From Fusobacteriaceae bacterium (GTDB lineage Bacteria > Fusobacteriota > Fusobacteriia > Fusobacteriales > Fusobacteriaceae): DNA of 6,719 bases. The position numbers were made by a program, and so were the translations under genes. The stretch spans positions 1 through 6,719 of the forward strand of contig JAFGUR010000173.1 in the NCBI GenBank assembly GCA_016938425.1, read 5' to 3'. Within the stretch, counting starts at the first letter, position 1. Each line of letters opens with the position of its first letter. The notes beneath the pieces are model-generated. The model worked only from the letters and a program-made list of their open reading frames with translations, had not been told where the DNA came from and did not search any database. Below, one piece after another: positions 1 through 5,461 of the stretch.

Positions 1-5
1 AGGAG
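1..5 (+). promoter_or_regulatory. Ribosome binding site of the first exported protein gene
   Basis: AGGAG lies at the very left edge, 4 nt before the ATG at 10. It supports that start codon. The promoter must lie outside the window. Confidence 0.75.
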
Positions 6-9
6 AATC

Positions 10-471
10 ATGAAGAAAATATTATTTTTACTATTATTCGTATTTAGTTTCAATGCTTTTTCTGCCGACAATTTATCATCTTTAAAAGGAAATTTTGATA
101 CTCTTAATCAGCTTTTTTTAGATGAATTAAATGAGTCTTTTAAAAGCGAATTTGATGATTTAGTTTCAGACTTTAACTATGATATAATAACTGTAAACAC
201 TAAATATTCAAAAAATAAATATGAAGCTACTTATAATTTTTCAAGTAAATTTAAATCTGATATTACTAAGTCATCCAAAAAAGAAAGTAACTATGACCTT
301 GAAGTAATTGAAGAATTATTTTCAAAAAATTTCGCTACTATTAGCTTAGAAGAAAAAAATAATAAATTTTATCTTACACTTATTGAAGCTACTGATTCTG
401 AGCCATTCGTAGTTGATGGTTCTTATAGTGAAATGAAAGAAGGTTTAGAAACTCTTATTGAAACTTTTTAA
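10..471 (+). CDS. Small exported protein of unknown function
   Basis: I do not recognise the family. The 153-aa product opens with a clear Sec signal peptide: KK at residues 2-3, a Leu/Phe-rich core at 4-14, and a cleavage region Ala16-Phe-Ser-Ala19, with processing likely after Ser18 or Ala19. There is no lipobox cysteine, so a soluble periplasmic or secreted protein of about 134 residues is inferred. The mature part is rich in Asp, Glu, Lys, Ser and Phe, has a single proline (in SEPF near residue 131) and no cysteine. Residues 20-55 look helical and amphipathic; the middle (about 58-75, and 109-125) alternates like beta strands. The ATG has AGGAG just upstream. The gene ends in a strong terminator and converges on the acetyltransferase gene, so it is an independent unit or the last gene of an operon entering from the left. 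A role in the envelope is a guess only. Confidence 0.8.
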   Translation: MKKILFLLLFVFSFNAFSADNLSSLKGNFDTLNQLFLDELNESFKSEFDDLVSDFNYDIITVNTKYSKNKYEATYNFSSKFKSDITKSSKKESNYDLEVIEELFSKNFATISLEEKNNKFYLTLIEATDSEPFVVDGSYSEMKEGLETLIETF

Positions 472-506
472 AATAAAAATAGACACATTTTGTGTCTATT
501 TTTATT
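472..506. terminator. Bidirectional rho-independent terminator between convergent genes
   Basis: A perfect 16-bp inverted repeat (472-487 with 491-506) has a TTT loop. The core is ATAGACACA/TGTGTCTAT, flanked by A-runs on the left and T-runs on the right, so each strand ends its stem in a U-tract. It starts 1 nt after the stop of the + strand gene (469-471) and ends 6 nt before the stop of the minus-strand acetyltransferase gene (513-515), so it can serve both. Confidence 0.9.
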
Positions 507-512
507 AAAATT

Positions 513-1025
513 TTATATTGATTTACCCATAATAATAGAATTATAATAAGTCCCATCTTCATAAAAAAAACCTTTTTTAACACCTTCCAATTTATATCCT
601 AATTTTTTATAAAAATTAAATGCTTTGATATTTTTTTCATGAACTTCAAGGTTTAATTTACTTAATAGCTTTTCTTCTATTACAGTTTTCTCCATTTCCA
701 TCATTAATTTAGTTCCTAATCCCAAACTGCAACATTCATTTTTAAAATTAATCCCAAGAACTCCAAAATGCTTAGTTCTTTTCCTATTTCCACCTTTCAA
801 TGTCAATATTCCTGCAAGTTTATTTTGATAATAACAAATTAGCATTAAACTATTTTTGGAACTTAAATAATCTTCTATTTCTTGCTCTTCTTTAATTACA
901 TCCTTATCAAATTCTTCACTTGTTAATGTATGGAATTTAGATTCTCCTAATATTTGTTTTAAATGATTTATTATATCTTCAGCGTCTTCTACCTTTGCTT
1001 TCCTAATTAAAATTTTCTTCTCCAT
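513..1025 (-). CDS. GNAT-family N-acetyltransferase
   Basis: The 170-aa product is a full-length, single-domain GNAT enzyme, inferred to transfer an acetyl group from acetyl-CoA to an amine. The N-terminal ILIRKAKVEDAEDI (residues 5-18) is the usual first strand and helix. Residues 59-77 form the central strands, and motif A is at about 88-110, with the acetyl-CoA pyrophosphate loop at 99-104 reading CSLGLG. Motif B is at 126-144: LEVHEKN, then KAFNFYKKLGY, with Tyr139 where the family often has its general acid. In the canonical loop (Q/R-x-x-G-x-G/A) the first position is Gln or Arg; here it is Cys99, while both glycines are kept. The substrate (small molecule, peptide or protein N-terminus) cannot be read from the sequence. 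The start ATG is only 3 nt after the stop of the upstream exported-protein gene, whose last codons carry the AAGGA-type ribosome site, so the two are probably co-transcribed and perhaps translationally coupled. Confidence 0.9.
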   Translation of the reverse strand: MEKKILIRKAKVEDAEDIINHLKQILGESKFHTLTSEEFDKDVIKEEQEIEDYLSSKNSLMLICYYQNKLAGILTLKGGNRKRTKHFGVLGINFKNECCSLGLGTKLMMEMEKTVIEEKLLSKLNLEVHEKNIKAFNFYKKLGYKLEGVKKGFFYEDGTYYNSIIMGKSI

Positions 1026-1028
1026 ACT

Positions 1029-1562
1029 TTACTTCTTTCCTTCTATTTTACCAGTTTTGTAATTAAATTTAGTCTTATAACTACCTAAAATTCCTTCTGC
1101 TGCTTCTGAATCATCAAAATAAATATTTCCTTTCCCATCATATAAAAAATCTGATAAATAATGTGAAAATCCTTTATATTTATAAAGTTTTTGCCCATCA
1201 TATCTATAAATAGTTGTATAAGCTCCTATATCTGTTCCTGTTTCTGTAACATAAACATCCATAAATTTATCATTCTTATCAAAATCTGCCACTCTTACAT
1301 AAATTCCATCATTCCATATATTTTTAATAGTTATAGTACTCTTTTTAATTTTCATAGTTATCTTAACTGGAAAATTTCCTTCTTCAACATCCAACTCTTC
1401 AAATTTTAATTCTAATTTATCTCCTTTTACTAAAAATGTTGTTTTCCCAATGTTTTTGCCCCCATAATTAATACTATTTTCTGTACTTTTCATTTTAACA
1501 TTAGCACCAAAACTACTTAATCCAAATAATATAAAACATAATATCAATATCATTTTTTTCAT
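1029..1562 (-). CDS. Exported beta-rich protein of unknown function
   Basis: I do not recognise the family. I place the start at the ATG at 1562 (177 aa) rather than the in-frame ATG at 1583. The downstream start has AAGGAG 6 nt before it and gives a proper Sec signal peptide: KK, an Ile/Leu/Phe core at about 4-16, and SSFGA with cleavage probably before Asn21. The mature protein is rich in Lys, Tyr, Asp, Gly and Thr, with no cysteine, and strongly alternates like beta strands. Its second half (about residues 90-150) contains FMDVYVTETGTDIGAY, YRYDGQKLYKY and LYDGKGNIYF. These resemble the repeated blades of bacterial surface proteins in general shape, but that is an impression, not a family match. 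It probably acts in the periplasm or at the cell surface. It is the first gene of a two-gene unit with the GNAT enzyme. Its upstream region is interrupted by the inverted-repeat element at 1600-1822. Confidence 0.8.
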   Translation of the reverse strand: MKKMILILCFILFGLSSFGANVKMKSTENSINYGGKNIGKTTFLVKGDKLELKFEELDVEEGNFPVKITMKIKKSTITIKNIWNDGIYVRVADFDKNDKFMDVYVTETGTDIGAYTTIYRYDGQKLYKYKGFSHYLSDFLYDGKGNIYFDDSEAAEGILGSYKTKFNYKTGKIEGKK

Positions 1563-1568
1563 AAAATT

Positions 1569-1574
1569 CTCCTT
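1569..1574 (-). promoter_or_regulatory. Ribosome binding site fixing the 1562 start
   Basis: On the minus strand AAGGAG is followed by 6 nt and ATG at 1562. The alternative ATG at 1583 is preceded only by an A-run and has no such site. The signal is intact although the element lies just upstream. Confidence 0.8.
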
Positions 1575-1588
1575 CCCCTCCATTTTTT

Positions 1589-1599
1589 TATCTTAACTT
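1589..1599. repeat. Left 11-bp direct repeat (target-site duplication)
   Basis: TATCTTAACTT is repeated exactly at 1823-1833. The two copies abut the two ends of the inverted-repeat element with no gap, which is the mark of a target-site duplication made at insertion. Confidence 0.8.
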
Positions 1600-1822
1600 T
1601 AGCTCGTTGCAAAACTCCAACACTTTTATGTAATCCCCCTCACCTGTGGTGGGAAAAGAGGAGAGGTTCGGGGCGACGCCTGAGCCACGGCAAGGATTAC
1701 TCCTCACCACTCCATAATTCGACTAAAGACTTAAAAGTCTAAGTCTCATTAAAACCAATAAAAACCTTATTTGTATTATTTTTAAATATGTACACATATT
1801 TTTTTAGTTTTGCAACTAACTA
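1600..1822. mobile_element. MITE-like non-autonomous insertion element, 223 bp
   Basis: The ends are terminal inverted repeats: TAGCTCGTTGCAAAACT at 1600-1616 and TAGTTAGTTGCAAAACT read inward from 1822 to 1806, matching at 15 of 17 positions with an unbroken inner 11 bp. Exact 11-bp direct repeats flank it. There is no open reading frame of useful length and no transposase, so it would have to be moved in trans. Inside are a G+C-rich folded core (1630-1710), a palindrome AGACTT-AA-AAGTCT (1727-1740), and another with 8-bp arms AAATATGT/ACATATTT (1784-1801). An 11-bp duplication is in the range known for IS4-group elements, while GTTGCAAA recalls IS6-type ends, which make 8-bp duplications. 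I therefore do not assign a family. It lies directly upstream of the gene at 1029-1562. Confidence 0.75.
1630..1710 (+). other. G+C-rich structured core of the element, candidate RNA
   Basis: By hand count 50 of the 80 bases at 1634-1713 are G or C, in an otherwise very A+T-rich window. Read on the + strand it folds as a three-way junction. The closing stem is GTAATCC (1630-1636) with GGATTAC (1694-1700). Hairpin one is 1639-1653, CTCACC-TGT-GGTGGG. Hairpin two is 1665-1686, nine pairs with one bulged G and a GAC loop. An alternative pairing, GTGGTGGG (1646-1653) with CTCACCAC (1703-1710), excludes parts of the first fold. The non-Watson-Crick positions are G-U on this strand and would be A-C on the other. 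I match it to no known riboswitch, tRNA or other RNA family. Transcription is not shown; it may equally be a DNA-level structure. Confidence 0.4.
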
Positions 1823-1833
1823 TATCTTAACTT
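1823..1833. repeat. Right 11-bp direct repeat (target-site duplication)
   Basis: TATCTTAACTT is identical to 1589-1599 and begins at the first base after the element's CTA end. Confidence 0.8.
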
Positions 1834-1837
1834 AATA

Positions 1838-1843
1838 ATTATA
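1838..1843 (-). promoter_or_regulatory. Candidate -10 box of the 1029-1562 gene, displaced by the element
   Basis: The minus strand reads TATAAT here. At the usual spacing the -35 region would be TATTCT or TTATTC (1861-1867), which is weak. Today 275 nt separate the box from the start codon at 1562. Removing the 223-bp element and one 11-bp repeat leaves 41 nt, a normal distance. This fits the original promoter, now with the element in its 5' leader. In such A+T-rich DNA a chance TATAAT is possible. Confidence 0.4.
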
Positions 1844-1871
1844 ATATCATTTTTTTATAAAGAATAAAACA

Positions 1872-1898
1872 AAAATCCCTCTTTTAAAAAGGGATTTT
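1872..1898 (-). terminator. Rho-independent terminator of the liv operon
   Basis: A perfect 9-bp stem (minus strand AAAATCCCT, 1898-1890, with AGGGATTTT, 1880-1872) is followed by TGTTTTATT. It begins 8 nt after the livF stop codon and ends the operon. The T-tail overlaps the expected -35 region of the next gene's candidate promoter. Confidence 0.85.
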
Positions 1899-1906
1899 CA
1901 AATAAT

Positions 1907-2617
1907 TTATTTTTTACTTCCTAAATATGCATGCTTAATATCATCATTTGAAAGTAACTCTTTACCTGTACCTTTCATAATAATTCTTCCTGTTTCCATA
2001 ACATAAGCTTTATGTGCTATATGTAAAGCTGCATTTGCATTTTGTTCTATTAAAAGTATTGTTACACCTGTTTTATGGATTTCTTTAATTATATTAAATA
2101 TATCTTTAATTATAAGAGGTGCAAGTCCTAATGATGGTTCATCCATCATTAATAGCTTTGGTCTTGACATCAAAGCTCTTCCTACTGCCAACATTTGCTG
2201 TTCTCCTCCAGAAAGTGTTCCTGCCAGTTGCCATGACCTTTCTTTTAACCTTGGAAATAATGAATAAACCCACTCTATGTCTTTCTCTATGTCTTTTTTA
2301 TCTTTTCTCTTAAAAGCGCCTATCTTTATATTTTCCAAAACTGTTAAATTGGGAAATACTCTTCTACCTTCAGGAACCAATGATATACCCATATCTACCA
2401 TATTTTCAGTTTTTTCTAGTAAAAGTTCTTTTCCCTTATGATATATTTTCCCTGTATGAGGTTTTACAAGTCCCATTATAGACCTAAGAGTTGTACTTTT
2501 ACCTGCACCGTTAGCTCCTATTAAGGTTACAATTTCACCTTCATTTACTTCCAAATCAATTCCTTGTAAAGCACTTATTCCACCATATTTTACTGACAAA
2601 TTTTCAATTTTAAGCAT
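1907..2617 (-). CDS. livF: Branched-chain amino-acid ABC transporter ATPase LivF
   Basis: LivF is one of two cytoplasmic ATPases that drive uptake of branched-chain or hydrophobic amino acids through the LivHM channel. The 236-aa length is normal. The Walker A motif GANGAGKS is at 34-41, the family-typical VPEGRRVFPNLTVLEN at 81-96, the signature LSGGEQQ at 135-141, and Walker B LLMMDEP at 155-161 with catalytic Glu160. The switch position reads LIEQN (189-193), with Gln192 where most ABC ATPases have the H-loop histidine. This is usual for LivF and separates it from LivG, which keeps EH. The start codon overlaps the end of livG by 8 bp, implying translational coupling. It is the last gene of the operon and is followed by a terminator. 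The paralogous urea (UrtE) and short-chain amide transporters have similar ATPases; the context with livG, livM, livH and livK supports the Liv call, but the exact substrate is inferred. Confidence 0.95.
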   Translation of the reverse strand: MLKIENLSVKYGGISALQGIDLEVNEGEIVTLIGANGAGKSTTLRSIMGLVKPHTGKIYHKGKELLLEKTENMVDMGISLVPEGRRVFPNLTVLENIKIGAFKRKDKKDIEKDIEWVYSLFPRLKERSWQLAGTLSGGEQQMLAVGRALMSRPKLLMMDEPSLGLAPLIIKDIFNIIKEIHKTGVTILLIEQNANAALHIAHKAYVMETGRIIMKGTGKELLSNDDIKHAYLGSKK

Positions 2618-3380
2618 CTTCTTCTACCCCCAAATAAGCTTCAATAACTGCTGGATTATTTTGAATTTCAGAAGGTGTCCCTTGAGCTATTGTTTCCCCA
2701 AATTCCAAAACATAAATTTTATCAGAAATTTCCATAACCAAATCCATATAATGTTCAATTAATAAAACACTCAAATTATAATCATCCTTAATTTTTCTTA
2801 TAAAATGAGTTAAATCATCACTTTCTTTTGGATTCATCCCTGCAGCAGGTTCATCAAGGACTAATAACCTAGGATTCGTTGCCAAAGCTCTTGCAATTTC
2901 TAGTTTTCTTTGTTTTCCATAAGGCAATGACCCTGCCTTAGCATCTTTCAAATCCAACAAATCAAAAGTCTTTAAAAGTTCCAATGACCTATCTCTCATT
3001 TCTTTTTCTTCTTTTCTATATTTTGGCAATTTAAAAATAGCACTCATAACATTAGAATCTACATGTAAATGATTACCTATTAAAACATTTTCAAATACAC
3101 TTAAATCTTTGAAAAGTCTTATATTTTGAAATGTTCTAGCAATCCCCAATTTATTTATTTCATCTGGCCTTTTCCCTGTTATATCTTTATCTTCTAAAAC
3201 TATTTTCCCCATTGTTGGACTATATACACCTGTAATCATATTAAATGCTGTTGTTTTCCCCGCCCCATTTGGTCCAATTACTGCTACAATTTCCTTTGCT
3301 TTTATATCCAAATTTAAATTATTTACTGCAGTTAGTCCTCCAAATTGCATAACGAGATTATCTGTTTTTAAAATACTCAT
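2610..3380 (-). CDS. livG: Branched-chain amino-acid ABC transporter ATPase LivG
   Basis: LivG is the second ATPase, partner of LivF at the cytoplasmic face of LivHM. The product is 256 aa, normal for the family. Walker A GPNGAGKT is at 36-43, the Q-loop at Gln85 in ARTFQNIRLF, the signature region LPYGKQRKLEIA at 152-163, Walker B RLLVLDEP at 171-178 with Glu177, the LivG-typical AAGMNP at 179-184, and the H-loop at His210 in LIEH. The signature has Pro and Tyr in place of the usual Ser-Gly (LPYGKQ rather than LSGGQ), a variant I know from LivG proteins, so not a sign of decay. The C-terminal GxPxEIQNNPAVIEAYLG (about 234-251) is the LivG tail. The start overlaps the livM stop in an ATGA of 4 bp (3377-3380), and the end overlaps livF by 8 bp, so all three are probably coupled. 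Confidence 0.95.
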   Translation of the reverse strand: MSILKTDNLVMQFGGLTAVNNLNLDIKAKEIVAVIGPNGAGKTTAFNMITGVYSPTMGKIVLEDKDITGKRPDEINKLGIARTFQNIRLFKDLSVFENVLIGNHLHVDSNVMSAIFKLPKYRKEEKEMRDRSLELLKTFDLLDLKDAKAGSLPYGKQRKLEIARALATNPRLLVLDEPAAGMNPKESDDLTHFIRKIKDDYNLSVLLIEHYMDLVMEISDKIYVLEFGETIAQGTPSEIQNNPAVIEAYLGVEEDA

Positions 3381-4426
3381 TCTTCAGTTCCTCCCGTTCT
3401 CTTTTTTCTTTTAAATAAACTGAATAATTTATCCCAAGAAAACTCATTTGTTCCCATAATTCCATTTCTATAAAATAAAACTACTACCATTAATGCTGCT
3501 GAAAACACCACCATTCTCATTCCTGGAATCCCTGGATATTGAATAGAACCTAAATTCATAGGCATATCTAATACAACTAACATTTGATCTACTATAGTTA
3601 CTACAAAGGCTCCTATAATACTTCCGGTGATACTTCCTATTCCTCCTAAAACTACAATTAATAGAATATTAAAAGTAATTGTAAACTTAAAATAATTTGG
3701 ATCAATTGAAGTTATTAAATTCCCTAACAGTCCTCCTCCAACTCCAGCAAAAAAAGCTCCTATAACAAAAGCTATTAGTTTATGTTTAAATAGATTTATT
3801 CCCATACTTTCTGCGGCTATTTCATCTTCCCTTATTGCTTTTAATGCTCTTCCATAACTGCTATTAATAAGAGACTTTATAAGTACTGCCGTTAAAATTA
3901 CTACTCCAAAAGTCCACCATAAATTTGTTTTCCCCGGTATTCCTTTTAATCCTGCTGCCCCATTAGTAATACTTGTCATATTTGTAAAAAGTATTCTGAT
4001 TATTTCAGAAAAACCCAAAGTAGCTATAGCCAAATAATCTCCTTTAAGTTTTAAAACTGGAGCACTTATTAATCCTCCAATTAAAGCTGTAAGCAATCCT
4101 GCTATAATTAATGCAATTGGAAATGGAGCATTTAAATTTTCTAAGCATTTAGCAATAGGTGTTATTACAAATATCATTTGTTTCATCTCTGTAGGTATTG
4201 TTAAAAGTGCTGTTGTATAGGCTCCAATAGCCATAAATCCTGCATGTCCTAAAGAAAATTGCCCTGTAAATCCATTTATCAAATTCAAACTTAGCCCTAA
4301 TATTGCATAAATAGCGCATAAATTTAGTATTCTCAATGTAAAGTTGTCCATATTCTCTTGTGCATAGAATAAAAATCCTATTAATACAACAAAAGAAATT
4401 ATTGTAAATATCAAATTTTTCTTCAT
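3377..4426 (-). CDS. livM: Branched-chain amino-acid ABC transporter permease LivM
   Basis: LivM is an inner-membrane subunit that forms the translocation path with LivH. The 349-aa protein is largely hydrophobic, with about eight to ten membrane segments (approximately 5-22, 33-50, 57-76, 103-127, 129-148, 170-188, 216-239, 250-278, 302-318). The LivM-typical GFTGQFSLGHAGFMAIGAY spans 52-70. The cytoplasmic coupling loop GRALKAIREDEIAAESMGIN spans 192-211 and is where the ATPases dock. The Lys/Arg-rich C-terminal tail (337-344) is expected in the cytoplasm. LivM usually exceeds 300 aa and LivH is nearer 300, as here. The ATG at 4426 comes 1 nt after the livH stop (TAATATG) with AAGGTG just before, and the gene overlaps livG by 4 bp. 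Nothing suggests truncation. Confidence 0.95.
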   Translation of the reverse strand: MKKNLIFTIISFVVLIGFLFYAQENMDNFTLRILNLCAIYAILGLSLNLINGFTGQFSLGHAGFMAIGAYTTALLTIPTEMKQMIFVITPIAKCLENLNAPFPIALIIAGLLTALIGGLISAPVLKLKGDYLAIATLGFSEIIRILFTNMTSITNGAAGLKGIPGKTNLWWTFGVVILTAVLIKSLINSSYGRALKAIREDEIAAESMGINLFKHKLIAFVIGAFFAGVGGGLLGNLITSIDPNYFKFTITFNILLIVVLGGIGSITGSIIGAFVVTIVDQMLVVLDMPMNLGSIQYPGIPGMRMVVFSAALMVVVLFYRNGIMGTNEFSWDKLFSLFKRKKRTGGTEE

Positions 4427-4427
4427 A

Positions 4428-5321
4428 TTACACCTTCTCCGCTATTTTTTCGCCTGTTAATCCTGTAGGTTTAACTAATAAAATTACTATTAATAATATA
4501 AACGCAAAAGCATCTCTATATCCTGTGTAACTTGGGAAAAACGCAACTAACATTATCTCTCCCATTCCAAGTATAAATCCACCCATAACTGCACCTTTAA
4601 TATTTCCTATTCCCCCAATAACTGCTGCTATAAAACATTTTAACCCTGGCATTATTCCCATTAATGGAGTAATCTGTTGAAACCTTGATCCCCACATTAA
4701 TCCTCCAACAGCTGCAAGCATTGACCCTATTCCAAATGTTAAAGATATTACTTTATTAACGTCAATTCCCATTATTCTTGCTGTTTCATAATCTTTAGAA
4801 ACAGCTCTCATTGCCATTCCTGTTTTTGTTTTGTTAATTATATATATTAAAATAGCTAAAAATACCATTGTTACTACTGGAATTATAAAAGAAATCATTT
4901 GAATTGATACTCCTTTTATAACTATAGTTTTCTCAAATAATTCTGGAACTGGAAATCTTTTTGGTAATCCAGAAAAAAATACAGTACTTAAATTTTCTAT
5001 TAAAAATGATGCTCCTATTGATGAAATCAATATTGATATTTTTGGTGCTTCTCTTAAAGGTTTATATGTTAGTTTTTCTACTCCCATTCCAAATAATCCT
5101 GTAACTATTATTACCAAAGGGAATACCACAAACCATGGCAAATTAAAAACTGCAACACCTAAAAATGCGAAGTACATAGACATCATAAATATGTCTCCAT
5201 GAGCAAAATTTATTAATCTTAAAATTCCATAAACCATTGTATATCCAATTGCAATTAATGCATATAAACTTCCTAAGGAAATTCCATTTGTCATATGTTG
5301 CAATAAAATTTCTAAATTCAT
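4428..5321 (-). CDS. livH: Branched-chain amino-acid ABC transporter permease LivH
   Basis: LivH is the other inner-membrane permease subunit. With the start at 5321 it is 297 aa, close to the family norm, opening MNLEILLQHMTNGISLGSLYAL. The first in-frame ATG at 5333 would add only MGCN. I prefer 5321 because GGGGTG sits 4 nt upstream and the same GGTGTAATATG precedes livM, while 5333 has no ribosome site. The LivH hallmark SLGSLYALIAIGYTMVYG is at 15-32, followed by LINFAHGD (36-43). The coupling loop GMAMRAVSKDYETARIMGID is at 168-187, and AAVIGGIGNIKGAVMGG at 232-248. About eight hydrophobic segments are visible. It follows livK after a 140-nt gap with a hairpin and a palindrome, and livM begins 1 nt after its stop. 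Confidence 0.94.
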   Translation of the reverse strand: MNLEILLQHMTNGISLGSLYALIAIGYTMVYGILRLINFAHGDIFMMSMYFAFLGVAVFNLPWFVVFPLVIIVTGLFGMGVEKLTYKPLREAPKISILISSIGASFLIENLSTVFFSGLPKRFPVPELFEKTIVIKGVSIQMISFIIPVVTMVFLAILIYIINKTKTGMAMRAVSKDYETARIMGIDVNKVISLTFGIGSMLAAVGGLMWGSRFQQITPLMGIMPGLKCFIAAVIGGIGNIKGAVMGGFILGMGEIMLVAFFPSYTGYRDAFAFILLIVILLVKPTGLTGEKIAEKV

Positions 5322-5325
5322 ATTA

Positions 5326-5331
5326 CACCCC
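5326..5331 (-). promoter_or_regulatory. Ribosome binding site fixing the livH start
   Basis: On the minus strand GGGGTG is followed by TAAT and ATG at 5321. The livM start has the same layout (AAGGTG-TAAT-ATG, ending at 4426), which supports choosing 5321 over the ATG at 5333, inside whose first codons this site would fall. Confidence 0.7.
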
Positions 5332-5346
5332 ATTTTCTTTTAACAA

Positions 5347-5369
5347 TAAATGTGACTATGCCACGTTTA
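5347..5369. promoter_or_regulatory. Imperfect palindrome upstream of livH, candidate operator
   Basis: A 23-bp odd-centred dyad pairs at 8 of 11 positions. The left arm contains TAAATGTGAC and the right arm GCCACGTTTA. The left arm matches the AAATGTGA half-site of Crp/Fnr-type operators, but the right arm is degenerate and the centre is one base short. It lies 25 nt upstream of the livH ATG, between it and the partial terminator. It may be an operator or a leader hairpin, or arise by chance. Confidence 0.3.
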
Positions 5370-5418
5370 ATTTCGTACTTATTGCATTAAAATTTATTAT
5401 TTTCTATAAGTATGAATA

Positions 5419-5442
5419 AAAGGGAAGAATTAACTTCCCTTT
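5419..5442 (-). terminator. Partial terminator (attenuator-like hairpin) between livK and livH
   Basis: A perfect 9-bp stem, minus strand AAAGGGAAG (5442-5434) with CTTCCCTTT (5427-5419), has a 6-nt TTAATT loop. It starts 19 nt after the livK stop. The following tract is TATTCATA, so the U-run is short and broken. I infer partial termination, giving more livK than permease message. Because no strong promoter is visible between here and livH, some readthrough must be assumed. Confidence 0.65.
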
Positions 5443-5461
5443 AATCCTGTTCAATATATAA

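Noticed and set aside
1191..1409. 72-aa open frame on the + strand
   Set aside because: It is wholly antisense to the exported-protein gene, has no ribosome site and a low-complexity Ile/Ser/Phe composition; a by-product of A+T-rich sequence.
1563..1583. Upstream ATG giving a 184-aa version of the exported protein
   Set aside because: It would place a charged MEGKENF before the signal peptide and lacks a ribosome site; the ATG at 1562 has AAGGAG at 6 nt.
1665..1686. Possible tRNA T-arm (GGTTCG)
   Set aside because: The hairpin has a GAC loop and internal bulge, not a 7-nt T-loop, and no acceptor or anticodon stems can be placed around it.
1751..1766. Short direct repeat AAAACC, twice at 10-nt spacing
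   Set aside because: Six-base repeats in A-rich sequence are expected by chance; there is no array, so no CRISPR.
1600..1822. Riboswitch for the downstream gene
   Set aside because: The stems are better paired on the + strand, opposite to the downstream gene, and no known riboswitch core is recognisable; the inverted-repeat ends and duplication explain the unit better.
2119..2313. 64-aa open frame on the + strand
   Set aside because: It is antisense to livF, which has all its ABC motifs intact; no ribosome site or domain.
2701..2703. Decayed ABC signature in LivG (LPYGKQ instead of LSGGQ)
   Set aside because: This form is familiar from working LivG proteins, and Walker A, Walker B and the H-loop histidine are intact.
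5237..5419. 60-aa open frame on the + strand across the livH start and the gap
   Set aside because: It runs antisense through the livH N-terminus and shows no ribosome site or protein-like pattern.
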